A stretch of 64,000 nt of DNA from Hyphococcus flavus (GTDB taxonomy: Bacteria > Pseudomonadota > Alphaproteobacteria > Caulobacterales > Parvularculaceae), in assembly GCF_028748065.1 (NCBI RefSeq), contig NZ_CP118166.1:697501-761500 (forward strand). The letters are read 5' to 3'. Position 1 is the stretch's first letter; every line of letters starts with the position of its first letter. Shown in pieces: positions 35,518-44,435 of this stretch. Made by a program: the position numbers and the translations under genes. The notes beneath the pieces were generated by a model. The model did no database searches, was not told the origin of the DNA, and saw nothing but the letters and a program-made list of their open reading frames with translations.

Positions 35518-35973
35518 ATGCCCCAGTTTAAAACCCGCCCCGCACGCCCGGCCGCGCCTCGCGTCGCACGCGCAACCGCAGAAATATTCGCCGGGCTGGC
35601 AAAAAAGACGAAGTTCATCGACCCGTCTTTGGCGCAAAGCTGGCCGGCGCTCGCTGGCGAACGTATCGCGGCTCTGTCACGGCCTGGTCGAATTACCGGA
35701 CAGGGGCGTGAAAAAACGCTGGAAATTCTCGTGCGCAATGGGGCCGCCGCATCGGAAGTTCAGATGCAGGCTGATACATTACTGACGCGGCTCAATACAT
35801 TCCTTGGGCCCCGGGCGGTCGCTCGCCTCAACGTGCGCCAAGCTGGCCAATCATCGCCAGCGCGCCTTTCCGCCCCTGATAGCCATTCGCCAAAATCAGA
35901 TGACGACAGCCCGCTCGGCGCAGCGCTCGCCTCATTCAAGGCGGCCGTGAAGCGCCGCAACCCCAATAAATAA
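35518..35973 (+). CDS. DciA-like protein (DUF721)
   Basis: A 151-residue DUF721/DciA-family protein. DciA assists loading of the replicative helicase DnaB in bacteria that lack DnaC. The core (about 15-95; FAGLAKKTKFIDPSLAQSWPALAG, LEILVRNGAAASEVQMQADTLL) fits, while the C-terminal third is disordered and Ser/Pro-rich. Its place before the DsbA-like gene and smc is conserved in many alphaproteobacteria. Confidence 0.85.
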   Translation: MPQFKTRPARPAAPRVARATAEIFAGLAKKTKFIDPSLAQSWPALAGERIAALSRPGRITGQGREKTLEILVRNGAAASEVQMQADTLLTRLNTFLGPRAVARLNVRQAGQSSPARLSAPDSHSPKSDDDSPLGAALASFKAAVKRRNPNK

Positions 35974-36078
35974 GCGCCTTAAAGCCCTAGCCGCCAAAAG
36001 AGCGCAAGCCGCCTTGCCATTCGCCGCGCCATCAGCGATTTTGGGCGAAATAGTTTTCCGCTTTTAACAGGTGTTTTG

Positions 36079-36795
36079 ATGTCCGTAACTTTCAGCGCTC
36101 TGCGCCGTTTGCCACTCTCTTCTTTTGTCGCTGGCGCTCTTGCCCTCATCCTCGCCGCTTGCGGCGGCGCGAATTCTTCTGAGGACGTTTCCTCCGAGGG
36201 GACGACAGGCGACAACAGCAGTAAAGAAGATGTCGTTATCGCCGGAACAGGCGCACTCTCGGACATGGTGCTGGGCTCAGCGGACGCGCCAGTAACAGTG
36301 ATCGAATACGCATCGACCACTTGCCCTCATTGCGCCACGTTCCATGCTACTGTTTTTCCGGCAATTAAGGAAAAATACGTCGATACTGGTAAGGTTCGGT
36401 TTGTTTTCCGTGAATTCCCAACAGCGCCCGCCAATCTCGCCATCGCCAGTTCCATGCTGGCGCGCTGCGCCACCGACAAAGGCGGAATTGACGCTTATTT
36501 TCTGGTTCTAGACGCGCTGTTCAAAACCCAGCGGACCTGGATCGGCAGCGCTACCCCCCGAGTTGAACTCCTGAAAATCGCGTCCCAGGCCGGGATGAGT
36601 GAAGCGGACTTCGACGCCTGCGTCCAACGCGAAGAATTGCTTGAATTTCTTAATGAAAATATCAACGAAGCGGTCGATAAATATGAAATCAATGCGACCC
36701 CGGCGTTCGTTGTAAACGGCGAAACGCGCAGCTTTGCCAGCGTCGAATCCTTTTCCGAAGCCCTCGACAAGGCGATCGAGGAAGCTGGGGAATAA
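36079..36795 (+). CDS. DsbA/DsbG-like thioredoxin-fold lipoprotein
   Basis: A 238-residue protein with lipoprotein signal (ALILAACGG), a Ser/Glu-rich spacer and a DsbA-type domain with active site CPHC (STTCPHCATFH) and cis-Pro in NATPAFVVNGE. By family it oxidises or isomerises disulphides in the periplasm. ATG 36079 has AGGTG upstream. It sits between the dciA-like gene and smc, an order often seen in this class. Confidence 0.92.
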   Translation: MSVTFSALRRLPLSSFVAGALALILAACGGANSSEDVSSEGTTGDNSSKEDVVIAGTGALSDMVLGSADAPVTVIEYASTTCPHCATFHATVFPAIKEKYVDTGKVRFVFREFPTAPANLAIASSMLARCATDKGGIDAYFLVLDALFKTQRTWIGSATPRVELLKIASQAGMSEADFDACVQREELLEFLNENINEAVDKYEINATPAFVVNGETRSFASVESFSEALDKAIEEAGE

Positions 36796-36916
36796 GGAAC
36801 GCGTTGACCGCCGCATAAGCTATTGGCCTTAGGCCAGAATCGGCGATCATAGGCGCTTGAAAGTCCGGCGCGGGGATGGGGCCCTGCACCGGCGTTTAGT
36901 ATCGGGAAAAGACGCC

Positions 36917-39900
36917 TTGAAGTTTACGAATGTCCGCCTTGTCGGGTTCAAATCTTTCGTTGAACCAACCGATTTCGAAATCCGCGACGGCCTGACGGGC
37001 ATTGTCGGGCCAAACGGCTGCGGCAAGTCCAACCTGCTCGAAGCTCTGCGTTGGGTGATGGGCGCAACGTCGGCCAAGGCGCTGCGCGGCGACGGCATGG
37101 ATGCGGTTATATTTTCCGGCACATCCATGCGCCCTTCGCGCAACTGGGCGGAAGTGATCCTGACGCTCGACAACTCGGACCGTTCGGCCCCGGCTGAATA
37201 TAACGAGCATGAGACGCTTGAGATCTCTCGGCGGATCATCCGCAAGGAAGACGGCACCCAGTCAATTTACAGAATCAATTCAAAGGAAGTACGTGCGAAA
37301 GACGTGCAGCTTCTATTCGCTGACGCTTCCACAGGCGCGAATTCCCCGGCACTGGTCCGTCAGGGGCAAGTCGCAGAACTGATCAGCGCCAAGCCGCAGA
37401 ACCGTCGCCGCCTTTTGGAAGAAGCAGCGGGCGTCACTGGTCTTCATTCGCGACGGCACGAGGCGGAACTACGTTTGCGGGCGGCCGAGAACAATCTTGA
37501 ACGCCTGGACGACGTGATCGGCGAGCTTGAAACCCAGAAAACCGCCCTCGCCCGACAGGCGCGCCAGGCCACCCGCTATCGCAACGTATCCGGCGACATC
37601 CGGCGCACGGAAGCCATGCTTTCTTACTTGCGCTGGCGAGAAGCCGTGGAAGCACAGGAAAAAGCGCAAGAGGGCTTAAGCGAAATCAGCGGCCTGATCG
37701 AAGAAACCACTCGGGTTGCGGCAGCGGCGACAGCCGCCCAAACGCAGGCGCATGAAGCACTTGATCCATTGCGCCTGAAAGAAGCCGAAGAAGCCGCCGC
37801 CCTTCACCGTTTAACGGTTGCGCGCGAAAATCTCGATGAAGAAGCACGCCGGGCCGAAGCGGAACTTGCACGTCTCTCGGCTGAAATTGAGCGCCTGAAT
37901 GGTGATCTCGCGCGTGAAAAAGAGCTTTTTGCTGACGCTGAGAACGCGATCACCGCTCTCGCTCGCGAAGAGGAAGAGCTGAACGCGCACGAAGCCAATG
38001 AAGGCGAACGCCTTGCCGTCGCCGAAGCTGGAATGAATGAAACTGCGGTAAAACTGCAAACCGCTGAGACCGCTTTCGATGAAAAATCAAAAGAGGCCGC
38101 CGACATCGAAGCCCGGCGTAAAACGGTGGAGGGAAACCTCGCCGCCGCTGAACGCCGCCTTGAAAAGATTACAGAACAGCTTCGCAGCTATCGCGATGAA
38201 CGTGAACTAATTGCACCGACGGACGATCAGCGCGCCGCGCTTAGAGAAGCAAACACGAAATTCAACGCGGCAGACGACGCAGCGAATACGGCTGAAGCCG
38301 CCTTCCACCGCGCAGAAGAAGAACGCCAGGAAGCGGAAAACCGCGAGACATCCTTGCGCGGCCCTATGCGCAACGCCGAGCAAAGCTTGACGGAGCTAGA
38401 TGCTGAGCGCGAAGCCTTGAAACGCGTTCTTGCAGCGAACGAGGCGCAGGACTTTCCTCCACTCATCGAACTTGTTGAAGTAGATGCAGGCTACGAGAAT
38501 GCTCTCGCTGCCGCCCTTGGCGACGATCTAGGCGCTGCGGTTGACGAAGCCGCGCCAGCGCACTGGTCACATCTGGGGCAAGCGCCTGTTGATGCGCCGT
38601 TGCCGGAAGGCGTTACGCCGCTTTCCAGATTTGTCCGTGCACCCACAGCATTGACGCGCCGCCTCGCGACCATTGGGGTGGTTGAGGCGATCGACGGCCC
38701 AAGATTGCGAGAACACTTGCGCCCTGGTCAGCGCCTCGTTTCCCGCGATGGCGACCTATGGCGCTGGGATGGTTTTACGACGCATGCTGACGCCAAGACT
38801 GCAGCAGCCATTCGTCTGGAACAACGCAACAGGCTGCAACAACTCGACAATGATTACGAGGCCGCAGAAGCGCAAACAAATGACGCGCGCCGCGCCCATG
38901 AGGCTGCAAGCGAGACCCTGAAAGCAAAACAGCAGAACGAACGCGAAGCGCGTGCGCTGTTTATTGAGGCTCGCCGCGCGCTTGATTCTGTTCGCACACG
39001 TCTTAACGAACTTGAGCGCGAACATGAACGCGCCAGCGCGCGCATGGCCTCTATCGATGAAAACCTGGCGCGCCTCTCAGAAGATGAAACGGAAACAACG
39101 CGTACGCAGGAAGCACTTATCGCAGAGCGGTCGGCGCTCCCGGCCGCCGAAGCGGTCGCTGCGGAATTGAATGAATTACGGGACGCTGTCGGCGCCGCTC
39201 GCGCAGAAGCGACGGACGCTCGCGCGGCTCACGCAGACCTCGCCAGAGAAGCCAAGGCGCGCGCCGCCCGCCTGAGTGAAGTCGCGCGCGAAAAAATGAA
39301 CTGGTCCAATCGCGGCGAAACAGCCAAATCCCGTATTGGCGAAATCGAAACTCACTTGCGCGAAACGCATGCGGCCAAAGAAACCGCCCAGAATGCGCCG
39401 GCGGCCATAGAAGAAAAACGGAACGCGCTGCTCGACCAGATTGCGATTGCCGAAAAGCGCCGCAATGATGCCGCGGACGCGCTCGCTGAGGGCCAGCGGG
39501 CAGCCAGCGAAGCAGATAAGGCGTCTAAAGCAGCAGATATTGAATCAAGCAATGCGCGCGAGGCGCGCGCGAGGCTTGAGGCGCAAGCAGAAGCCGCCGC
39601 CGAACGCGTTGAAGAGGCGACACACCTCGCTCATGAAACTTGCGACGCAACGCCGGACGAGCTTCTCACCATTGCTGAACATAAGGAAGACAAGGACCTT
39701 CCGCACCGTGACGATGTCGAACGCAAACTGGAGCGCTACAAGCGTGAGCGCGAGAATCTCGGCGGCGTTAACCTACGTGCTGACGAAGAAATGCAAGAGG
39801 TTGGCGAGCGGCTTGAAGAGTTGACCGTCGAACGCGAAGACTGCGAAGGCGCTATCCGTAAGCTGCGTACAGGCATCATGAACCTCAATCGTGAAGCGCG

Positions 39901-40384
39901 CCAGCGTCTGCTTGATGCATTTGAAACAGTGAACAACAATTTCGGCGATCTCTTCAAACGCCTCTTCAACGGCGGTCAGGCGGAACTGCGGCTAATCGAT
40001 TCCGACGACCCGCTCGAAGCCGGCCTTGAAATCATGGCCTCACCGCCGGGCAAGAAACTCGCCTCCATGTCGCTGATGTCAGGCGGCGAACAGGCACTGA
40101 CAGCCACTTCTCTCATATTCGCCGTCTTCATGGCGAACCCGGCGCCAGTCTGTGTCCTCGACGAGGTCGATGCGCCGCTTGATGACGCAAATGTCGAGCG
40201 CTTTTGCCGCTTGCTGCACGAAATGGCGGCGGAAACCGAAACCCGCTTCATCATCATCACCCACCATGCGCTCACCATGTCACGCATGAGCAGGCTTTTT
40301 GGAGTGACGATGATCGAACGCGGGGTGTCACAACTGGTGTCGGTCGACCTCTCGAAGGCCGAGCAGCTCGCGGCGGCTGAATAG
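36917..40384 (+). CDS. smc: Chromosome segregation ATPase SMC
   Basis: About 1155 residues from a TTG start. The N-terminal head has Walker A GPNGCGKSN (residues 31-39), then a long coiled coil (about 170-490), a hinge (about 515-650, with ALGDDLGAAVDEA), a return coiled coil (about 660-1000) and the C-terminal head with signature LMSGGEQAL (about 1053) and Walker B CVLDEVDAPLDD (about 1079). SMC condenses and separates chromosomes with ScpA/ScpB. TTG 36917, with GGGAAAAG upstream, aligns with the usual LKFTxxRLxGFKSF start; an ATG at 36857 would add 20 unusual residues. Confidence 0.95.
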   Translation: MKFTNVRLVGFKSFVEPTDFEIRDGLTGIVGPNGCGKSNLLEALRWVMGATSAKALRGDGMDAVIFSGTSMRPSRNWAEVILTLDNSDRSAPAEYNEHETLEISRRIIRKEDGTQSIYRINSKEVRAKDVQLLFADASTGANSPALVRQGQVAELISAKPQNRRRLLEEAAGVTGLHSRRHEAELRLRAAENNLERLDDVIGELETQKTALARQARQATRYRNVSGDIRRTEAMLSYLRWREAVEAQEKAQEGLSEISGLIEETTRVAAAATAAQTQAHEALDPLRLKEAEEAAALHRLTVARENLDEEARRAEAELARLSAEIERLNGDLAREKELFADAENAITALAREEEELNAHEANEGERLAVAEAGMNETAVKLQTAETAFDEKSKEAADIEARRKTVEGNLAAAERRLEKITEQLRSYRDERELIAPTDDQRAALREANTKFNAADDAANTAEAAFHRAEEERQEAENRETSLRGPMRNAEQSLTELDAEREALKRVLAANEAQDFPPLIELVEVDAGYENALAAALGDDLGAAVDEAAPAHWSHLGQAPVDAPLPEGVTPLSRFVRAPTALTRRLATIGVVEAIDGPRLREHLRPGQRLVSRDGDLWRWDGFTTHADAKTAAAIRLEQRNRLQQLDNDYEAAEAQTNDARRAHEAASETLKAKQQNEREARALFIEARRALDSVRTRLNELEREHERASARMASIDENLARLSEDETETTRTQEALIAERSALPAAEAVAAELNELRDAVGAARAEATDARAAHADLAREAKARAARLSEVAREKMNWSNRGETAKSRIGEIETHLRETHAAKETAQNAPAAIEEKRNALLDQIAIAEKRRNDAADALAEGQRAASEADKASKAADIESSNAREARARLEAQAEAAAERVEEATHLAHETCDATPDELLTIAEHKEDKDLPHRDDVERKLERYKRERENLGGVNLRADEEMQEVGERLEELTVEREDCEGAIRKLRTGIMNLNREARQRLLDAFETVNNNFGDLFKRLFNGGQAELRLIDSDDPLEAGLEIMASPPGKKLASMSLMSGGEQALTATSLIFAVFMANPAPVCVLDEVDAPLDDANVERFCRLLHEMAAETETRFIIITHHALTMSRMSRLFGVTMIERGVSQLVSVDLSKAEQLAAAE

Positions 40385-40442
40385 CGTCAACTTACTAATT
40401 TTAAACGATTTTTTCAGACCGGCATATTGCCCATCTCAATAC

Positions 40443-40458
40443 TTAGGTTGTTTCCTAA
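40443..40458. promoter_or_regulatory. ArsR operator 1: TTAGG-N6-CCTAA
   Basis: Inverted repeat with 5-bp arms about 40 bases before the arsR-type gene. An identical arm pair and spacing recurs 48 bp downstream. A TTGACA (40465-40470) lies between the two copies and is a probable -35 box. Confidence 0.65.
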
Positions 40459-40490
40459 TTATTATTGACACCTGTCGGCCGCCGTATTAC

Positions 40491-40506
40491 TTAGGCGTAT
40501 GCCTAA
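40491..40506. promoter_or_regulatory. ArsR operator 2: TTAGG-N6-CCTAA over the start codon
   Basis: Same arms and spacing as operator 1; it covers the ATG at 40499. Binding here and upstream would close the promoter between the sites. Suggests autoregulation by the ArsR-type protein. Confidence 0.65.
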
Positions 40507-40843
40507 CTATGAACCATCTGATTTGGACAATGTCTTTCAGGCCCTCGCCGACCCCACAAGGCGCGCGGTCCTGCAAAAACTGACCGAAGGACCTGCAAGC
40601 GTTAGCGAGCTGGCCAAACCGTTTGAAATGGCCTTGCCCTCTTTCATGCAGCATTTGAGCGTTCTGGAAGAGAGTGGTCTTGTAAAATCAAAAAAAGAAG
40701 GCCGGGTTCGAACCTGCGAAGCGCAACTCAAACGCCTTTCCGAAGCAGAAGAATGGATCGCCCATCAACGCGCCGTATGGGAAGGCCGCCTTGATCGCCT
40801 CGACGCTTACCTCCAAAGCCTTCAGCCTACAGATAAAAAATAA
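40499..40843 (+). CDS. ArsR-family repressor, SdpR-like, of the SRPBCC operon
   Basis: A 114-residue winged-helix regulator: DNVFQALADPTRRAVLQKL, GPASVSELAKPFEMALPSFMQHLSVLEESGLVKSKKEGRVRTC, then a helix with EAEEWIAHQRAVWEGRLDRL. There is no Cys metal site, so it is of the SdpR/YczG type that is typically followed by SRPBCC genes rather than an arsenic sensor. It heads a seven-gene operon and probably controls it through the two flanking inverted repeats. Confidence 0.92.
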   Translation: MPNYEPSDLDNVFQALADPTRRAVLQKLTEGPASVSELAKPFEMALPSFMQHLSVLEESGLVKSKKEGRVRTCEAQLKRLSEAEEWIAHQRAVWEGRLDRLDAYLQSLQPTDKK

Positions 40844-40853
40844 GGAGAAACCT

Positions 40854-41315
40854 ATGCAATTCGAAGACAGCGATCTCTTCATCGCCCGGACCATGAAAGT
40901 CACACGCGATCAATTGTGGAAAGCGTGGAGCGACCCAAAGATCCTCGCTGAATGGTGGTGCCCTAAACCATGGACCGTGAGAGACGTGAACATGGAGCTG
41001 CGCCCCGGCGGCGCTTCCCAGATGGTCATGTGCGGCCCAAACGGCGAGGAGATGCCGCAGAACGGCTGCATCGTCTACGTTAAAGAAAAGGAATGCATCG
41101 TCTTCACTGACTGCATGGAAAAGCATTGGCGCCCGACAGGCTCATCCTTCATGACAGCGATCATCACCATGAAAGATTGCGCGGACGGCGTCGAATATTC
41201 AGCCATCATCAAGCACAAAAGCGAGGAAGATAAAAAGAAGCACGAGGAAATGGGCTTCCACCCCGGTTGGGGCAAAGTTTTTGAACAGCTTGAAGAAATT
41301 GCGAGAGGTTTATGA
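40854..41315 (+). CDS. SRPBCC/AHSA1-family protein 1
   Basis: A 153-residue START-like (AHSA1/CalC) protein: MQFEDSDLFIARTMKVTRDQ, WKAWSDPKILAEWWCPKPW and EMRF-like acid/aromatic strand pattern ending GWGKVFEQLEEIA. Such domains bind small hydrophobic ligands. It has a strong AAGGAGAAA site. Second gene of the ArsR operon. Confidence 0.9.
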   Translation: MQFEDSDLFIARTMKVTRDQLWKAWSDPKILAEWWCPKPWTVRDVNMELRPGGASQMVMCGPNGEEMPQNGCIVYVKEKECIVFTDCMEKHWRPTGSSFMTAIITMKDCADGVEYSAIIKHKSEEDKKKHEEMGFHPGWGKVFEQLEEIARGL

Positions 41316-41782
41316 TGAGCGCGCCCGCTATAATTCAAGCCAGTCTGACTATCGAACGGGAATTTGATTTTCCGGTTGCAAAAGTTTTCTCAGCATGGAC
41401 TAGCGCCGAGGCAAAACGGCAATGGTTCGCTCGCGATACCGATACACTCAAGGTTGAGGAATACGCCCTCGATTTTCGGCCCGGCGGGGTTGAGCGTTGT
41501 AACGGGCGTCACGCACGAGGAACATTCACCAACGACGGCGTCTATCATTACATCGTCGAGAACGAAAAGATCGTTTTCACCTATTACATGACTGTAGGCG
41601 GCGAGCCTTATTCAGTATCGCTCGAAACCCTGGAGTTTGAGGCGCGCGGCAATGGCACGCTTCTGAAGCTCACAGAACACAATGCATTTCTGGCAGGCAA
41701 GGACGAAAACCTGTCCCGTACCGAAGGACTGAAATGGGGCCTTGGTCGCTTAAACGATGCATTTATCGAGGGAAGGCTGTAA
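41312..41782 (+). CDS. SRPBCC/AHSA1-family protein 2
   Basis: About 156 residues with IEREFDFPVAKVFSAWTSAEAKRQWFA, a central EYALDFRPGGVERCNGRH and C-terminal HNAFLAGKDENLSRTEGLKWGL segment. It overlaps the previous stop by 4 bases, so translation is coupled; ATG 41315 is an alternative start. Ligand unknown. Confidence 0.9.
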   Translation: MMSAPAIIQASLTIEREFDFPVAKVFSAWTSAEAKRQWFARDTDTLKVEEYALDFRPGGVERCNGRHARGTFTNDGVYHYIVENEKIVFTYYMTVGGEPYSVSLETLEFEARGNGTLLKLTEHNAFLAGKDENLSRTEGLKWGLGRLNDAFIEGRL

Positions 41783-41786
41783 CGTA

Positions 41787-42269
41787 ATGCCCCTAATCCC
41801 CAACGAACTGATCATGTCGCGCGTTTACGATGCTCCGCGCCCGCTCGTGTGGAGCGTGTGGACAGACCCGAAACACCTTCGCCAATGGTGGGGACCGTTT
41901 GGGCCCGAACATACTTCATGTGAACTGGATTTCCGCGTCGGCGGTGAATTCTCAGTCATGATGAAGGCGCGTGATGGCGCAACTATTCCCGCGCGCGCTG
42001 AGATTTTGGAAATTCTCGAGCCGGAACGTATCGTCTATGAGGGCGCCGCCGATGCGCCCACTGCATGCGGCGCCGGACTGCCGCCGAAAGCGCGGGTGAC
42101 AGTTTTATTTGAAGCCATCCAACAGAAAACAAGACTTACAGTTGAAACCTTATTCCCGGATATGGGTGCGCTGGAGGCGGCAAACGCGGCTGGCTACACC
42201 GACGGCTGGAACATGACGCTGAACGAACTTGGCGAACGCATCAAAGGCGGCGCCTTCAAAACGAACTAG
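41787..42269 (+). CDS. SRPBCC/AHSA1-family protein 3
   Basis: About 160 residues: IMSRVYDAPRPLVWSVWTDPKHLRQWWGP, FRVGGEFSVMMKARDGA, GWNMTLNELGERI. The third paralogue in a row differs clearly from the other two in sequence, so the three are old duplicates. ATG 41787 follows the previous stop by 4 bases; the frame opens earlier (41757) inside the preceding gene. Confidence 0.9.
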   Translation: MPLIPNELIMSRVYDAPRPLVWSVWTDPKHLRQWWGPFGPEHTSCELDFRVGGEFSVMMKARDGATIPARAEILEILEPERIVYEGAADAPTACGAGLPPKARVTVLFEAIQQKTRLTVETLFPDMGALEAANAAGYTDGWNMTLNELGERIKGGAFKTN

Positions 42270-42278
42270 GAGAAATCC

Positions 42279-42746
42279 ATGCCTAAACAATCAAAAGTCC
42301 GCACATGTCTGTGGTTTGAAACAGGCGGGAAGGAAGCCGTCGAGCTTTATGTCTCGCTATTGCCGGATAGTATCATCGAAAATGAATACACGCCGCCAGG
42401 CGGCGCTGAGCCGCTGCATCTCGAATTCACGCTCGCTGGCGCGCCTTATCAGGCTATCAATGGCGGACCGCATTTTAAACATTCACCTGCTGCATCCATC
42501 AGTGTCATGACAGAAGACCAGACAGAAACGGACAAGCTATGGAGCGCACTTATCGCCGATGGCGGTGAGGAAAGTCAGTGCGGCTGGCTGGTCGACCGAT
42601 TTGGCCTTTCCTGGCAGATAGTCCCGAAGGCATTGATGACCGCTGTTACCGCCAAGGACGAAGCCACAGCCGAACGCGCGCGGCAGGCAATGTATAAAAT
42701 GCGCAAGATCGATATTGCGGCGATTGAAAAAGCGTTCAACGGTTAG
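42279..42746 (+). CDS. PhnB-like VOC-family protein
   Basis: A 155-residue vicinal-oxygen-chelate protein of the PhnB/3-demethylubiquinone-methyltransferase-like group: TCLWFETGGKEAVELYVSLLPDS, FTLAGAPYQAINGGPHF, CGWLVDRFGLSWQIVP. It lacks an obvious complete metal triad, so catalysis is uncertain. It begins 10 bases after the third SRPBCC gene with AGGAGAAA upstream. Confidence 0.9.
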   Translation: MPKQSKVRTCLWFETGGKEAVELYVSLLPDSIIENEYTPPGGAEPLHLEFTLAGAPYQAINGGPHFKHSPAASISVMTEDQTETDKLWSALIADGGEESQCGWLVDRFGLSWQIVPKALMTAVTAKDEATAERARQAMYKMRKIDIAAIEKAFNG

Positions 42747-42749
42747 CCG

Positions 42750-42947
42750 ATGACTGCCCTTCCGAAAACCTTAGCCGCGCCTGCGCGTCGCGCGCTCGAT
42801 CGCGCAGGCCTCACCACGCTCGAAAAGCTGGCGAAGCTTAGTGAGCCTGATGTGGCGGCGCTACACGGCATGGGCCCAAATGCAATGTCCGCGCTCAAGG
42901 ACGCCATGAAAAAGCACGACCTAAAATTCGTACAACCCAGTTCTTAA
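42750..42947 (+). CDS. RpoA-CTD-like helix-hairpin-helix protein
   Basis: A 65-residue protein with RRALDRAGLTTLEKLAKLSEPDVAALHGMGPNAMSALKDAM, the fold of the RNA polymerase alpha C-terminal domain or helix-hairpin-helix DNA-binding module. These stand-alone proteins commonly accompany SRPBCC/DUF1428 genes. Nucleic-acid binding is likely; role unknown. Confidence 0.85.
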   Translation: MTALPKTLAAPARRALDRAGLTTLEKLAKLSEPDVAALHGMGPNAMSALKDAMKKHDLKFVQPSS

Positions 42948-42973
42948 CCCAACCCATAACAAGGAACACACCC

Positions 42974-43327
42974 ATGACCTATGTTGACGGATTTATTATT
43001 CCTGTTCACGCGGATAATCGTGAGAAGTATCGCGCAATGGCGGCGTTGTGCGCGCCGATTTTCAAAAAACATGGCGCGCTCAGCGTTGTCGAATGCTGGG
43101 CCGATGATGTGCCGGAGGGAAAAGTCACATCGTTCCCTATGGCGGTGAAAGTCGATCCCGGCGAAGAGGTGGTTTTTTCGTGGATCACCTGGCCATCAAG
43201 GAAAGTAAGAGACGAAGGTAATAAGAAAGCGATGGAAGAGCTGCACGGGATCGCCAGCCAAGAGGACGTGCCATTTGACGGCAAACGCATGATTTTCGGC
43301 GGTTTCGAAGTGATCGTTGAAGAATAA
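42974..43327 (+). CDS. DUF1428-family protein
   Basis: A 117-residue DUF1428 protein: YVDGFIIPVHADNREKYRAMA, VVECWADDVPEGKVTSFPMAV, FSWITWPSRKVRDEGNKKAM. The family has a ferredoxin-like dimeric fold and no assigned role. It is the last gene of the ArsR operon; AAGGA lies upstream. No clear terminator follows. Confidence 0.92.
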   Translation: MTYVDGFIIPVHADNREKYRAMAALCAPIFKKHGALSVVECWADDVPEGKVTSFPMAVKVDPGEEVVFSWITWPSRKVRDEGNKKAMEELHGIASQEDVPFDGKRMIFGGFEVIVEE

Positions 43328-43473
43328 AATACCGGTCGCTCCAGAGCGTGCCTTTCTTTTCCATTCACCGCACATTTAAGCGTTTCAACGCAGCGCATAT
43401 AGCGGACACCCATTCCAAGCACTAAGATCACTTAGGCAGACTGGCGCCGAAACGCCGCCAAGGGGGTAATTCT

Positions 43474-44325
43474 GTGAATACTTTTGCTACTTTTAATTCT
43501 GTTCTTGCGCAGGAAGGCAATATTGATCGCCAGGCCTGGTCAAAATTTCACTGGCTTATTGCTCTTGCGTTCGGTTCGTATTTTGCTGTTAGCAACTATT
43601 TGCAGAATGCAGTCGCAAGCGGCGGCTATTCAAGCGTGCTCTTTTCGCTTGTCGCGTTCGTTGCATTTTTTGCGGTTTATAATTTGTTCGCGGTGATCTT
43701 GCGCTTTGCTTGGCGTCTGCCGGTGATATCTATTGCTTCTGACAATACTCGGTTTCATGTATGGGCCATTCATGCACTTTTCTTTTTTGCAGCTTGCACG
43801 ATTCAATTATCCCTGATCGCCGTACTAACCACCGCCGCCAGATCACCGGATTATTTGACTGCGGATATAATTACCTATGCCAAAGAAATTTTTATCAGCT
43901 GCACGCCGGTGTGGATGATAACCTATTTCACCGCGTTTTTTGCACTCCACGCGCTTCCCAAGAAGCAACATCAGCCTGCCAAGCCGGCGGATGCTCAATC
44001 AGGCCTTGAACACCGCGAGAATGGCGTTCTCAAACATATCCGCAGTGATACGATTCTGACAGCCGAGGCCAAAGGCAACTATGTAGAAATTGTCACTGAA
44101 ACATCAACTGAAACTGTAAGGGTCACCATTGCAAAGCTTGAGGCGTTGCTCCCAGAAACTGAATTCATCAGAACGCATCGAGGTTTTATCGTTCGCAAAT
44201 CCCTTATCAAGGCGGTCCGTCGCACAAATAGCGGCGCATATATAGCACTATTGGAAAACGACGCCGCAGCGGCGCCTGTCAGCAGGCGCAGATTGGCGGC
44301 AGTGCGTTTAGCCTTGTCCGATTAG
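43474..44325 (+). CDS. LytTR-family membrane-bound regulator
   Basis: A 283-residue protein from GTG 43474 (AAGGGGGT upstream). Four hydrophobic helices (about 25-45, 58-82, 102-125, 140-158) are followed by a LytTR DNA-binding domain (about 188-283; ILTAEAKGNYVEIVTE, FIRTHRGFIVRKSLIKAVRRTNSGAY). This layout senses a membrane signal and binds DNA directly. The S41 peptidase gene 110 bases downstream is a possible target. Confidence 0.9.
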   Translation: MNTFATFNSVLAQEGNIDRQAWSKFHWLIALAFGSYFAVSNYLQNAVASGGYSSVLFSLVAFVAFFAVYNLFAVILRFAWRLPVISIASDNTRFHVWAIHALFFFAACTIQLSLIAVLTTAARSPDYLTADIITYAKEIFISCTPVWMITYFTAFFALHALPKKQHQPAKPADAQSGLEHRENGVLKHIRSDTILTAEAKGNYVEIVTETSTETVRVTIAKLEALLPETEFIRTHRGFIVRKSLIKAVRRTNSGAYIALLENDAAAAPVSRRRLAAVRLALSD

Positions 44326-44435
44326 CCCCCGTGACACCCGTCACAAATAAGCGCCGTTCACGGATTTTGGGTTGCGCACAATCGGTTATCGCAAAAAATC
44401 ATAACGATGCTAACTCGTAACTGGATTTTTGCCGC

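Noticed and set aside
34910-35785. Long plus-strand frame of 291 codons
   Set aside because: It runs antisense to mutY and out of frame through the DciA-like gene; Arg/Cys-rich shadow composition.
36857-36916. Longer N-terminus of SMC from ATG 36857
   Set aside because: The extra residues are charged and unlike SMC starts, while TTG 36917 gives the canonical LKFT start with an upstream purine-rich site.
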